Positions 34,354-42,954 of a stretch of 64,000 bases of DNA are shown here, piece by piece (within the stretch, counting starts at the first letter, position 1; every line of letters starts with the position of its first letter). Made by a program: the position numbers and the translations under genes. Under the pieces are notes generated by a model that saw only the letters and a program-made list of their open reading frames with translations, was not told the origin of the DNA and ran no database searches. The DNA comes from Labrenzia sp. R4_2 (GTDB taxonomy: Bacteria; Pseudomonadota; Alphaproteobacteria; Rhizobiales; Stappiaceae), in assembly GCF_017743865.1 (NCBI RefSeq), contig NZ_JAGHRJ010000004.1:372001-436000 (forward strand), written 5' to 3'.

Positions 34354-35454
34354 ATGAATTATCCGTTTCGCGATCAATACCACCGCTTAAGAAAACCATT
34401 GCTGCGGCTGTGCGACTCACTTCTGCCGGCACGTCCCCGTTCAGACTTTTTGCAGCCTCTGCTAGAGCGCACAAGTGACCCTTTCTGTTTTGAAACGGCC
34501 GCCCCAATGCCTGAACAAGCAAGAGCGTGGGCAGAAGAACGAAAAGGCGCGACAGAAAGAGAAGGCCTTTACAAAGCGCTGGCCCCCAGTTCAGTCGATC
34601 CGAAGATTGGTGTCCTGTTTCATCAAGGGCGCGTAATCTGGAAAACCAGTGACTTGCCAGAACGCGAGCGCAGTCCGCTCTTTTTTGCCCATAGGAAGTC
34701 GCCCTCACGCCAACTTCCAGAAGCTATCGTGCTTCATCACGTCTTCGGCGATAACTATTTCCACTTTTTCATGTTCATCATGAACAAGGTTTGGCTGGTG
34801 GAACAGTTCGGCTTGCCGCGCTCGATCCCCTTTCTTGTAAATGCGGCATCAGCCAACACCCCGTTTTTTCGTCAGGCTCAGGAACTGGGCGCGTTCTTTG
34901 GACGCGATGTTATCGTTCAAGGTCGGCGAGAGATCGTAAAGGTCGATCAGGCATATTTGGCTCTGCCATTTTTCTGCAACGCGGACACGATGACGTGGAT
35001 TGCGAGCGTGTTCAGGGATGAAACCTCTGAACAGCCTGACAGACCAGTCTTCACGATACGGAGCAGCACGGCCCCCAATGGCCGTTTGTTTCGAAATCAG
35101 GACAAGGTTTCACGCCTTGCCGAGAAAGCTGGTTTTGAGGTGCTTGATCCGGCAACGATGCCCCTTAGGGAACAGGCAAACCGGTTTGCAAAGGCCCCCA
35201 TTATCGCCGGTGCTCACGGGGCAGCCTTGACCAATATGATTTTCCGCGCAGGAAAACCGACAGGCATAATCGAGCTCTTCAGTCCGAGCATGGGCTCTCC
35301 ACATTATGCAATGATGGCTCGCGAGTTTGGCTTTTGTTATCGCTCGACGCTCACGAAGAACCCGGAAGGCCGGACGTTCACCGCCAGCACCGAAGTCGAT
35401 CTCGTCGAACTGGAAAAAATGTTCGACGACATGCTGGCACAGGTTCAGACATAA
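34354..35454 (+). CDS. Glycosyltransferase family 61 (DUF563) protein
   Basis: Probable glycosyltransferase of 366 residues. The family features are LHHVFGDNYFHFFMFIMNK in the middle and the GAHGAALTNMIFRAGK motif near residue 290. No signal peptide is evident, so it should act on the cytoplasmic side, for example on capsule, exopolysaccharide or lipopolysaccharide. The ribosome site is weak. The next gene is a family-2 glycosyltransferase on the same strand, 81 bases away, so the two probably modify the same surface glycan. Acceptor and sugar are unknown. Confidence 0.82.
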   Translation: MNYPFRDQYHRLRKPLLRLCDSLLPARPRSDFLQPLLERTSDPFCFETAAPMPEQARAWAEERKGATEREGLYKALAPSSVDPKIGVLFHQGRVIWKTSDLPERERSPLFFAHRKSPSRQLPEAIVLHHVFGDNYFHFFMFIMNKVWLVEQFGLPRSIPFLVNAASANTPFFRQAQELGAFFGRDVIVQGRREIVKVDQAYLALPFFCNADTMTWIASVFRDETSEQPDRPVFTIRSSTAPNGRLFRNQDKVSRLAEKAGFEVLDPATMPLREQANRFAKAPIIAGAHGAALTNMIFRAGKPTGIIELFSPSMGSPHYAMMAREFGFCYRSTLTKNPEGRTFTASTEVDLVELEKMFDDMLAQVQT

Positions 35455-35535
35455 GAAATCATAGTCCAGATACACTGGCGCTTGCTGAACTTAATCCCGT
35501 GCGGGATCACCTGAAAAGAAATGTAAACCAATCTG

Positions 35536-36399
35536 ATGGCGTCACCGCAAGACCTCTCGACCGTCACACGTTTGATCGTGACCTTTAACAGCGCGGACGT
35601 GCTTGAGTACTCACGTATCCCGGCGCACGAGCTTGCGACACTCGCTGTCGACAATGCCAGCAGTGACAACACACCCACCGAGGCTCAAACTCTTGGCTAT
35701 GAGGTGCTGAACCTCGACCAGAACGTCGGATACGCCAACGCGATTATGGCCGGCCTTGAAAAGATCGAGACCGAATTCGCACTGATCGCCAATCCTGATG
35801 TGCAGATTTCAACAAAGGCCGTGCAAGCACTCTTGGACGCAGCTGCACGGAACTCTGATTGCAGTCTTTTCATTCCGAGAATCTTCAAGCCGGACGGCAG
35901 CGAGTTCTTTCGTTACGAAACCAGGTTTGATCCGCGTGTGCGAAACCGCGTTCCCCCATCAACAGATCAAAACGTGGATACCGTCAGCGGCGCAGTTTTG
36001 CTAGTGCGGAGAAAGCCATTCATTCAATACGGCGGCTTCGACACGAATATCTTTTTGTATTTTGAAGATGATGAACTTTCGCTGCGATTTCGAAAACTCA
36101 ATCAACCCATGCGCTTTGTGGCTGACGCCAGCGCCAAGCATATTGGAGATGGGTCTTCAGGAAATACCGTCTCGGCCAACCGGATCAAGGACATTTCCTT
36201 CGGCTGGTCGTGGGGCTATTTGATGGACAAAATGCAGCTTGGAAACCGCTGGATTACGTTCTTCAAAATTCTCGGCAAACTGCTGGTCTATGTTGCCAGC
36301 TTCAGGTCAGGCAAAGCGCGGCGGCAAATAGGCATAGCCAACGGTTTTCTCAAGAACCTCGCGGGTCAACCCGCGCCATTCTTGAGAAATTCCAAGTAG
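35536..36399 (+). CDS. Glycosyltransferase family 2 (rhamnosyltransferase-like)
   Basis: GT-A fold glycosyltransferase of 287 residues. RLIVTFNSADVL, VDNASSDNTPTEA, LDQNVGYANAIMAGLE, LIANPDVQIS (the DxD-like metal/nucleotide region) and GGFDTNIFLYFEDDELSLRF are all present, as in rhamnosyltransferases of the WbbL type. A hydrophobic segment near residue 240 (WITFFKILGKLLVYVASF) may anchor it to the membrane. It is convergent with hemA, 28 bases apart, with no clear terminator between. Confidence 0.88.
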   Translation: MASPQDLSTVTRLIVTFNSADVLEYSRIPAHELATLAVDNASSDNTPTEAQTLGYEVLNLDQNVGYANAIMAGLEKIETEFALIANPDVQISTKAVQALLDAAARNSDCSLFIPRIFKPDGSEFFRYETRFDPRVRNRVPPSTDQNVDTVSGAVLLVRRKPFIQYGGFDTNIFLYFEDDELSLRFRKLNQPMRFVADASAKHIGDGSSGNTVSANRIKDISFGWSWGYLMDKMQLGNRWITFFKILGKLLVYVASFRSGKARRQIGIANGFLKNLAGQPAPFLRNSK

Positions 36400-36427
36400 A
36401 TTACATGTCGACTAAAAAGTCCTGAGA

Positions 36428-37645
36428 TCAGGCGACCGCGCGGGCCAGAGCACACTGTGACCAAAGGTCGTTGATCGCATTGACAAGACGGTCAATGTCA
36501 TCTGCCGTGTGCAATGGCGTCGGAGTAAAGCGCAGCCGTTCCGTGCCGACCGGCACGGTTGGATAGTTGATCGGCTGAACGTAAATGCCATAGGTATCCA
36601 GCAAGATGTCCGAGATCCACTTGCACTTCTTCGCATCGCCCACCATCACCGGGACGATATGGCTCGGGTTGTCCATGTGCGGGATGCCGCTTTTGTCCAG
36701 CGCTGCGCGAACTTGAGCCACCCTGTCTTTGTGCGCCTTGCGTTCAAACGGGCTGGCTTTCAGGTGTTTGATCGAAGCAGCGGCTCCGGCCGCAAGCGCC
36801 GGCGGCAAAGCCGTTGTAAAAATGAAGCCGGATGCAAACGAGCGAATGAAATCAACCACGGTCTTGGAGCCGGTAATGTAACCACCCATGACACCGAAAG
36901 CCTTGCCGAGGGTGCCCTCGATGATGGTCAACCGGTCCATGAGGCCTTCTTGTTCGGCAACACCACCACCGCGCGGGCCGTACATGCCGACGGCATGGAC
37001 TTCATCAAGGTAGGTCATGGCGCCAAACCTGTCGGCGACGTCGCAAATTTCCTTGATCGGAGCGATATCACCATCCATGGAATAGACGCTCTCGAATGCC
37101 ACAAGCTTCGGTGCATTCGGGTCATCAGCTGCCATCAGACGCTCAAGGTCGGCCACATCATTGTGCTTGAAGATCCGCTTTTCGCAGCGCGAATGGCGGA
37201 TACCTTCGATCATGGACGCATGATTGAGCGCGTCGGAATAGACGATCATTCCCGGAACTTCTGATGCCAGCGTTCCGAGTGCTGCCCAGTTCGACACATA
37301 GCCGGATGTGAAAATAAGCGCCGCGTCCTTTGCATGAAGGTCCGCCAGCTCTTTTTCCAACAAGACGTGATAGTGATTGGTGCCGGAAATGTTTCGGGTC
37401 CCACCTGCGCCAGCGCCGCACTTTGAAAGCACGTCCTGCATGGCGTTTGTCACCTTCTCGTGCTGCCCCATGCCAAGGTAGTCATTTGAGCACCAGACGG
37501 TCACTTCTTGGGTTGAACCATCTTCGCGGTAACGCGTTGCCTTCGGGAAATCGCCTGAATGCCGCTCCAAATCCGCGAACACGCGGTAATTGCCATTATC
37601 ATGGAGTTTGCTCAGTCGATCTTCCAGGTACGCATTCACGTCCAT
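36428..37645 (-). CDS. hemA: 5-aminolevulinate synthase
   Basis: PLP enzyme that condenses glycine and succinyl-CoA to 5-aminolevulinate, the first step of heme synthesis in alphaproteobacteria (Shemin pathway). The 405-residue length is standard. Key segments are [39 protein letters not shown] (with the PLP-ring Asp) and [16 protein letters not shown], whose Lys binds PLP. The C-terminus has [20 protein letters not shown]. It is monocistronic here. An inverted repeat AACTAA/TTAGTT lies at 37786-37806 upstream. Confidence 0.97.
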   Translation of the reverse strand: MDVNAYLEDRLSKLHDNGNYRVFADLERHSGDFPKATRYREDGSTQEVTVWCSNDYLGMGQHEKVTNAMQDVLSKCGAGAGGTRNISGTNHYHVLLEKELADLHAKDAALIFTSGYVSNWAALGTLASEVPGMIVYSDALNHASMIEGIRHSRCEKRIFKHNDVADLERLMAADDPNAPKLVAFESVYSMDGDIAPIKEICDVADRFGAMTYLDEVHAVGMYGPRGGGVAEQEGLMDRLTIIEGTLGKAFGVMGGYITGSKTVVDFIRSFASGFIFTTALPPALAAGAAASIKHLKASPFERKAHKDRVAQVRAALDKSGIPHMDNPSHIVPVMVGDAKKCKWISDILLDTYGIYVQPINYPTVPVGTERLRFTPTPLHTADDIDRLVNAINDLWSQCALARAVA

Positions 37646-37963
37646 GGTGCGGCTCCCTCAATCCGCCAGGTCCAGCCCCGGCTGCTCATTCGTTTCCACA
37701 TCAGCCTGCGTCCGGGCTGCGCGTTCGCTCTTTGAAAAGGCGATCCGGCTCGTTTAAGCCAGAGGGTCACCTTATATTCATTCAAAACTAAATATCAAAC
37801 TTAGTTCCATGACAAAAATCAAAAACGGCTCTGCGGCGATACGCCATAGGCCGAAGATAGCCGACGAGCCCAACCCACGTATGCATGCTCCCTGAGATTA
37901 TCGCTTGCAGATCACAGCAAAACATGAATACTGGTTCATGTTTGAAGAAACTGGAATTGATCC
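37646..37963. promoter_or_regulatory. Divergent control region between hemA and the TetR gene
   Basis: No gene is seen in these 318 bases. An AACTAA(N9)TTAGTT inverted repeat (37786-37806) lies about 140 bases before hemA in an AT-rich patch, and the TetR-type palindrome at 37920-37943 lies just before the regulator gene. Confidence 0.5.
37920..37943. promoter_or_regulatory. TetR operator-like palindrome, site 1
   Basis: AACATGAA(TACTGG)TTCATGTT: an 8-base perfect inverted repeat, 9 bases with the flanking A/T pair, around a 6-base centre. It ends 20 bases before the TetR start, where bound repressor would block transcription. A copy matching at 20 of 24 positions lies at 47980-48003 in front of the LIV operon. 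Confidence 0.7.
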
Positions 37964-38605
37964 ATGGGAACCACCGCCGCACCGAACAAGCACGCGTCCG
38001 CGAAAACGAGCGCAAAAGCTGCGACACCGCAGCCCAAGACGGCGCGCGGTGAAGCCACCAGGCGCGCCATACTGGCGGCGGCAGAACGGGTCATTGGAGA
38101 AAAGGGATACAACGACGCCTCCATCGGTCACATTACCAGCGAGGCGGGTGTCGCCCAAGGCACCTTTTACATCTATTTCAAAACCAAAGAGCAGGTCTTC
38201 TCGGAACTGGTCTTGGAAATGGGCCGGCTCGTTCGTCACTCGATTTCCGAATCGACGTCAACGCTGACGGACCACCTGAATGTCGAAAAGGCCGGCCTGA
38301 CCGCGTTCTTGAGGTTCGTGCGAGCCCATCCAAACCTTTATAAGATCGTTCAGGAAGCCCTATTCGTTGATCCAGCCGCATACCGCGAGTATTACGCAAA
38401 ATTCGCTTCCGGATATCGGGTAGGCCTGACAGCTGCAGTCAAAAAGGGTCAGATTTCTGAGGGTGATGCGGAAACGCGGGCGTGGGCTCTGATGGGAATA
38501 GCCCGCGCGCTCGGAGAGCAACTGGTGGTTTTCAATACTCAGAAAACCATTCCCGAGCTTGTCGACAGTGCCCATGATTTGATCGCCAACGGCCTTAAGC
38601 CATGA
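37964..38605 (+). CDS. TetR/AcrR-family transcriptional regulator
   Basis: Repressor of 213 residues with an N-terminal helix-turn-helix (TRRAILAAAERVIGEKGY, then HITSEAGVAQGTFYIYF) and a C-terminal all-helical effector domain. It heads a five-gene operon with an enoyl-CoA hydratase-like enzyme (ATGA overlap), an acyl-CoA synthetase and two hotdog proteins. A palindrome just upstream suggests autorepression, and a second copy suggests it also controls the LIV transporter. The effector is probably an acyl-CoA of the pathway, as in many regulators of this group. Confidence 0.92.
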   Translation: MGTTAAPNKHASAKTSAKAATPQPKTARGEATRRAILAAAERVIGEKGYNDASIGHITSEAGVAQGTFYIYFKTKEQVFSELVLEMGRLVRHSISESTSTLTDHLNVEKAGLTAFLRFVRAHPNLYKIVQEALFVDPAAYREYYAKFASGYRVGLTAAVKKGQISEGDAETRAWALMGIARALGEQLVVFNTQKTIPELVDSAHDLIANGLKP

Positions 38606-39375
38606 CCCTGGTAGATACCGAGCACAAAGATGGTGCCATATGGCTCTATCTGAACCGGCCTGCGCGCCACAACGCACTCACCCAGCCGCTATTAGATGAG
38701 CTTTTTACAGCACTCAAACTGGCTGAAGCAAAGAAACCTACGGCGCTCGTCCTCTCCGCAAGGGGCCGCAGTTTTTCGACCGGCGGAGATATCGCAGGTT
38801 TTCTCGACCATACAGGATCACAAGACCGGCTGCTGTCCTACGCGGATCAGCTGGTTGGCGCCCTGCATGATGTGATCCTGTCTCTTCTTGCCTTTCCATC
38901 ACCGGTTCTGGCAGCCGTGAACGGCCCTGTCACCGGCGGTTCAACAGGCTTGGTGCTGGCGGCAGACATGGTCGCGCTGTCGAACACCGCATTCATTCAA
39001 CCATACTATTCTGAAGTTGGATTTGCCCCGGATGGCGGCTGGACAGCAATGCTGCCCGAAAAGATCGGCACCGCCAAAGCACTGGAAATTCAGTATCTCA
39101 ACTCGCGGCTCTCAGCGGAAGAGGCACGGCGTTTCGGACTGGCAGCCCACGTTTGTGCCCCATCCGATGTCGAGCCAAAGATCACAGAATGGGTCACCGG
39201 GATGTCCCGCCGATTTGCGCAGACCCATGTCGCGACGCGGCAAAACGTCTGGGATGAACCACGCCTTCAATTGGTGAAGGAACGGCTCGATCGGGAAAAG
39301 GCCCGGTTCCTCGACCTGATCGCCAGACCGGAAACGCTCGCCGGCATGGAAGAATTTACAAAACAAAGCGCCTGA
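38602..39375 (+). CDS. Enoyl-CoA hydratase/isomerase family protein
   Basis: Crotonase-fold enzyme of 257 residues acting on an acyl-CoA thioester. The two oxyanion-hole segments are GRSFSTGGDIAGFL and VNGPVTGGSTGLVLAADM. In the catalytic region the sequence is SEVGFAPDGGWTAMLP; the Asp in PDGG matches the catalytic Asp of PaaG-type enoyl-CoA isomerases, so isomerisation is as likely as hydration. Start overlaps the TetR stop (ATGA). The gene belongs to the TetR operon. Confidence 0.9.
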   Translation: MTLVDTEHKDGAIWLYLNRPARHNALTQPLLDELFTALKLAEAKKPTALVLSARGRSFSTGGDIAGFLDHTGSQDRLLSYADQLVGALHDVILSLLAFPSPVLAAVNGPVTGGSTGLVLAADMVALSNTAFIQPYYSEVGFAPDGGWTAMLPEKIGTAKALEIQYLNSRLSAEEARRFGLAAHVCAPSDVEPKITEWVTGMSRRFAQTHVATRQNVWDEPRLQLVKERLDREKARFLDLIARPETLAGMEEFTKQSA

Positions 39376-39405
39376 GCCTCAGCACTAGAGCTGACCAGGA
39401 TCCAA

Positions 39406-40959
39406 GTGTTGGGAGGACACATGGAGTTCTTGACCGATATGGCCGCCAAGCGGGCGGAACTGACACCTGACGCTGTGGCCTTTACCGATTATGACAGCGG
39501 GCTCGCCTATACATTTTCCGACATCAACATCCGCGCAAATCAGCTGGCCAATCGTCTGCTTGAAAACGGCTTGTCACGGGGCGATCGGATGGCGGTGCTA
39601 TGTCACAATCATCCAGACTTCTTTGTTCTCCTGTTCGCCGCTCAGAAGTCCGGAGTATTGTTGGTGCCGCTCAACTGGCGTCAGCCCGTGGCCGAGCTCA
39701 AGCCCATTCTGCAAGCCTCCCGGTCCAAGGTCCTGTTTCACGACGAGGCGTTCACCGAGGCCGCAAAATTACTTGCAGCAGAAACTGGTCTGGAGCTGGT
39801 TCCGATCGGCGCGATTGATGATGGCAAGAGCGCGCTCAACCAGTACCTTGAGGGCTCCACAACTTCCGCGCCCAACGAAGCCGCCATCAAAGCTATTGCA
39901 CCTTGGTATCTGCTGTATACGTCCGGAACGACCGGAATGCCCAAGGCCGTTATCCAAACTGCCGGAATGGCCACTGCCAACATGATCAACTACTGCCAGG
40001 CGACTGGCCTCAGCACGCACGAAACAGGCGTCAACTTCCTGCCGCTGTTTCACACGGCCGGGATCAATCTGCCGACCATGCCGATCTTTCTGAATGGCGG
40101 GTCTTCGACGGTGCTGCGCAAGTTTGACCCCGATGTGGTCCTGGACCTGGTAAATACCGGCAAGGTCACCGCATTCTTCGGCGTTCCAGCGATTTATCAG
40201 GCCCTTGCACTGTCTAACTCCCTCAGCAGAACAGATTTTTCAAAAGTCCGCTCACTGGGCTGCGGCGGCGCACCTGTTCCAAAACACCTTCTGGTCGACT
40301 TCCAAAAACGTGGCGTCACGATCTGCAACGGCATGGGCATGACGGAAACCGGTCCAACCGTTTTCCTGATGGACAAGGACCATGCTGCAGACAAGATCGG
40401 CTCCGTCGGCAAGGCCCAGATTATGACTGATGTCCGCCTGCAGTCTGCGGAGGGGGTGGTCATTGACGGTGCGGGCGAAGGCGAGGTTCAGTTCCGCGGT
40501 CCCAATATCACACCCGGCTATATGGACAACAAGGAAGCAACCCTTGCGACCTTTACCGTCGATGGCTGGCTGAAGTCTGGCGACATCGCCCGCAGGGATG
40601 AAGACGGCTACTACTACATCGTCGACCGGATTAAGGACATGTACATCTCCGGCGGCGAAAACGTTTACCCTGCTGAGGTCGAAAAGGTTCTGGACGCTCA
40701 TCCGGCCATTATGGAGGCTGTCGTGATCGGCGTTCCGGACGAAAAATGGGGCGAGGTTGGCGCGGCGTTCCTGGTACCGCGCCCTGGCGAAGAGATCGAC
40801 ACCGCAGCCCTGCCCCACTGGTGCCGGGATCATCTTGCCCCTTACAAGATCCCGAAAACCTTCACCATTACCGGTGACTTGCCGCGCACAGCCGCCGGCA
40901 AGGTCCGCAAAAACATTCTCAAAGTCAATTTGCTTCAAAAATTGCCCGAGGAGGCCTGA
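39406..40959 (+). CDS. Acyl-CoA synthetase (AMP-dependent)
   Basis: ATP-dependent carboxylate-CoA ligase of 517 residues. Core motifs are YTSGTTGMPKAV, GMGMTETGPTVF, SGDIARRDEDGYYYIVDR with the KDMYISGGENVYPAEVE hinge, and the catalytic Lys in AAGKVRKN near the C-terminus. It should activate the acid delivered by the LIV transporter. A GGGAGGACAC site lies before the ATG. Substrate (short, branched or aromatic acid) cannot be decided. Confidence 0.94.
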   Translation: MLGGHMEFLTDMAAKRAELTPDAVAFTDYDSGLAYTFSDINIRANQLANRLLENGLSRGDRMAVLCHNHPDFFVLLFAAQKSGVLLVPLNWRQPVAELKPILQASRSKVLFHDEAFTEAAKLLAAETGLELVPIGAIDDGKSALNQYLEGSTTSAPNEAAIKAIAPWYLLYTSGTTGMPKAVIQTAGMATANMINYCQATGLSTHETGVNFLPLFHTAGINLPTMPIFLNGGSSTVLRKFDPDVVLDLVNTGKVTAFFGVPAIYQALALSNSLSRTDFSKVRSLGCGGAPVPKHLLVDFQKRGVTICNGMGMTETGPTVFLMDKDHAADKIGSVGKAQIMTDVRLQSAEGVVIDGAGEGEVQFRGPNITPGYMDNKEATLATFTVDGWLKSGDIARRDEDGYYYIVDRIKDMYISGGENVYPAEVEKVLDAHPAIMEAVVIGVPDEKWGEVGAAFLVPRPGEEIDTAALPHWCRDHLAPYKIPKTFTITGDLPRTAAGKVRKNILKVNLLQKLPEEA

Positions 40960-40962
40960 GCT

Positions 40963-41358
40963 ATGAGTCTGATTGACGAAGCACCAGCAACGGCAACTTT
41001 CACCTGGATCCCAACCCAGGCCGAATTCGATGCTTTCGCCAAACTCTCCGGTGACGACAACCCGATCCATGTTGATCCGGACTTCTCGGCGCGCACGCGG
41101 TTCGGCAGAACGGTCTCGCACGGCATGCTGCTCTACACCCGCGTGTTCGGATATTTGCAGGAGCTCTATCCAGGTCGCGCTCATGCCGTGCAAAACCTGA
41201 TGTTCCCCAACCCGTCCTATGCCGGTGAAGAACTGACGCTGCGGTTTTCCGAAACTGCCGGCATGCCTGGAGAGATCCAGATTGAAATCTCAAGAACAGC
41301 GGATGGGGCTGTCACCCTGTCCGGAAGCTGCGAACTGACGGAGGCACGTGATGTTTGA
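40963..41358 (+). CDS. MaoC-like hotdog dehydratase/hydratase
   Basis: Hotdog-fold protein of 131 residues. FAKLSGDDNPIHVDPDFSA followed by FGRTVSHGML is the catalytic Asp/His hydratase signature of (R)-specific enoyl-CoA hydratases. It starts 3 bases after the acyl-CoA synthetase stop and overlaps the next small hotdog gene by eight bases; the pair may form a heterodimer, as in two-subunit MaoC hydratases. Confidence 0.9.
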   Translation: MSLIDEAPATATFTWIPTQAEFDAFAKLSGDDNPIHVDPDFSARTRFGRTVSHGMLLYTRVFGYLQELYPGRAHAVQNLMFPNPSYAGEELTLRFSETAGMPGEIQIEISRTADGAVTLSGSCELTEARDV

Positions 41359-41719
41359 AGTCGGTCAACGCGACGAGATCAAACGGTCCTACACGGTTAC
41401 CGACATGGCGGATTTTGCCGCCCTTGCCGGCCCAAAAGCAGTTGCGCCCGAGACTGTTCCCGGCCCGCTGATCGGCGGTCTGTTTTCCTATCTCCTCGGC
41501 GTCAAATTACCCGGCCGGGGTACGAATTATCTCAAGCAAAGCCTTGAGTTCTTGACGCCTGCGCCAGTCGGTGAAGAACTCACTGCGTCCGTCACCATCA
41601 CCCGCCTGCGCCCTGAAAAGCATTTGGTAGACCTTGAAACCGTTTGCGAGACTGCCGACGGCACCCGCATCTGCCAGGGCCGCGCCCTGGTCTATGTCGA
41701 GGATGTGGGCAAGGAGTGA
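41351..41719 (+). CDS. Second small hotdog (MaoC/FAS1-like) protein
   Basis: A 122-residue hotdog protein lacking the clear Asp-His signature of its neighbour. It has FEVGQRDEIKRSYTVTDMAD and PGPLIGGLFSYLLGVKLPG, then a SLEFLTPAPVGEELTASVTI strand. It is likely the non-catalytic or substrate-binding half of a heteromeric hydratase with the preceding protein. I chose the ATG at 41351 (GGAGG six bases before) over an adjoining GTG. It ends the TetR operon. Confidence 0.82.
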   Translation: MFEVGQRDEIKRSYTVTDMADFAALAGPKAVAPETVPGPLIGGLFSYLLGVKLPGRGTNYLKQSLEFLTPAPVGEELTASVTITRLRPEKHLVDLETVCETADGTRICQGRALVYVEDVGKE

Positions 41720-42159
41720 TTGCTACCATTCACTCCGTGATGCCAAGGCTGTGACGCAAGCGGTCCGGCAAGGCCTTTTCTCCGACACCCCTGGCTTGAT
41801 GTTGAGCCCAGTCGTTTCCAAAGCGAAAGGGAAATGGCAAAACCTATCCACACCCGCCGTCGTCATCCCCGCTTCTTGCGGGGGTCCATTGGCACCCGAG
41901 GACGAGGAAAGGGGCATGGCGTTGCAGTCCGGCTGCGGGCTCAAACTTTCCTCTGGCCGATGCGGGTAGGTGGATTGGATCCCCGCTTGAAGCGGGGATG
42001 ACCGCAGAAGGAGAAGGCACGGCTTTGCCGCAATCACGGGCTGTCACCCCGGACGTGGTCCGGGGCCTACTCGTTTCCAGAGCGCCGGTGAAAAAACGGA
42101 TCCATAGTCCCCCACCGGCATCATCCACGTGCCATGCGGAAATGGCCGTTGATGCCGAA
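41720..42159. repeat. Intergenic region with three GC-rich palindromic repeats
   Basis: No gene is seen in 440 bases between two convergent operons. Three palindromes stand out: CCCCGC/GCGGGG (41867-41883), ATCCCCGCTT/AAGCGGGGAT with a 1-base centre (41979-41999) and CCCCGGAC/GTCCGGGG (42047-42065). The first two share the GTCATCCCCGC type of core in opposite context, as in dispersed intergenic palindromes of alphaproteobacteria. They may act together as a bidirectional terminator or mRNA-stabilising block. Confidence 0.65.
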
Positions 42160-42954
42160 TTACTGGGTCACCTCACCGAGTACTAAAGCCTTGAACTTCG
42201 CCGGTTCTTCCAGATGCGGCGCGTGGCCGGAGTGGTCGAAGAGCGTGAGCTGAAAGTCCGGGACGTTTTCATCATGCCACCGGTGAACCTCGGGACTGTA
42301 AAGTTGGCTTTTTGCCCCGGCCGCGAGGTGGAACGGGACGGGAAAGGTCCTAAGCAGCTCTCGGAAATCGAGGGCTGTCAGAGACATCCACATGTCCTTG
42401 AGCCAAAGAGGATTGGCCTTTGCGATTTCCCCGCTGGCATAGTCCAGCAAGCCCGGACACGGTTCGCTGTCAGCTGCGAACATGCGCCGTGCGATCCGGC
42501 GCGGCAGGCGCTGCCAGTCGGCGGTGATTGTATTGATGAAATGGGTGTTCTGGTCGGCCGTCAAACCGCTGCGTGTTCCTTTTTGCCAGCCCGCATCGTT
42601 CAGAACCTTCGGTGACATGTCGATGGCAATCATCGAGCCAATCCGATCCGCGCCGTGCCGCTCGATAAGCGCATAGGAAACGAGTGCTCCCATGGACCAG
42701 CCGCACAAGACAACGTCTTGAAGATCCTGTTCATTCAAGTAGGCCTGGATGGCGTCCGCCGCAGCCTCGATTGTGCGCGGAACACGATCCCCCGTTGCCC
42801 CATGCCCGGGAAGATCCGGAACAATGCAGCGAGCATCGCCCTTCAAGTCCGCAACCTGGCGATCAAAGAACATGCCGGGGCAGGACCAGCCATGAACAAA
42901 AACAATCGGCCGGCCGGCACCTTCATCGCGAATGTAAAGTCCTGATGCGGTCAC
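42160..42954 (-). CDS. Alpha/beta hydrolase
   Basis: Serine hydrolase of the alpha/beta fold, 264 residues. IVFVHGWSCPGMFF forms the oxyanion region, CGWSMGALVS the nucleophile elbow, and the C-terminal FDHSGHAPHLEEP carries the catalytic His. The GTG start overlaps the livM stop by three bases, so it belongs to the LIV operon as its last gene. It could cleave an ester, thioester or lactone belonging to the transported compound. A longer frame extending into livM is rejected. Confidence 0.9.
   Translation of the reverse strand: MTASGLYIRDEGAGRPIVFVHGWSCPGMFFDRQVADLKGDARCIVPDLPGHGATGDRVPRTIEAAADAIQAYLNEQDLQDVVLCGWSMGALVSYALIERHGADRIGSMIAIDMSPKVLNDAGWQKGTRSGLTADQNTHFINTITADWQRLPRRIARRMFAADSEPCPGLLDYASGEIAKANPLWLKDMWMSLTALDFRELLRTFPVPFHLAAGAKSQLYSPEVHRWHDENVPDFQLTLFDHSGHAPHLEEPAKFKALVLGEVTQ

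Noticed and set aside
41867..42065. CRISPR array
   Set aside because: The palindromes differ in sequence and spacing, there are only three, and no cas gene is present.
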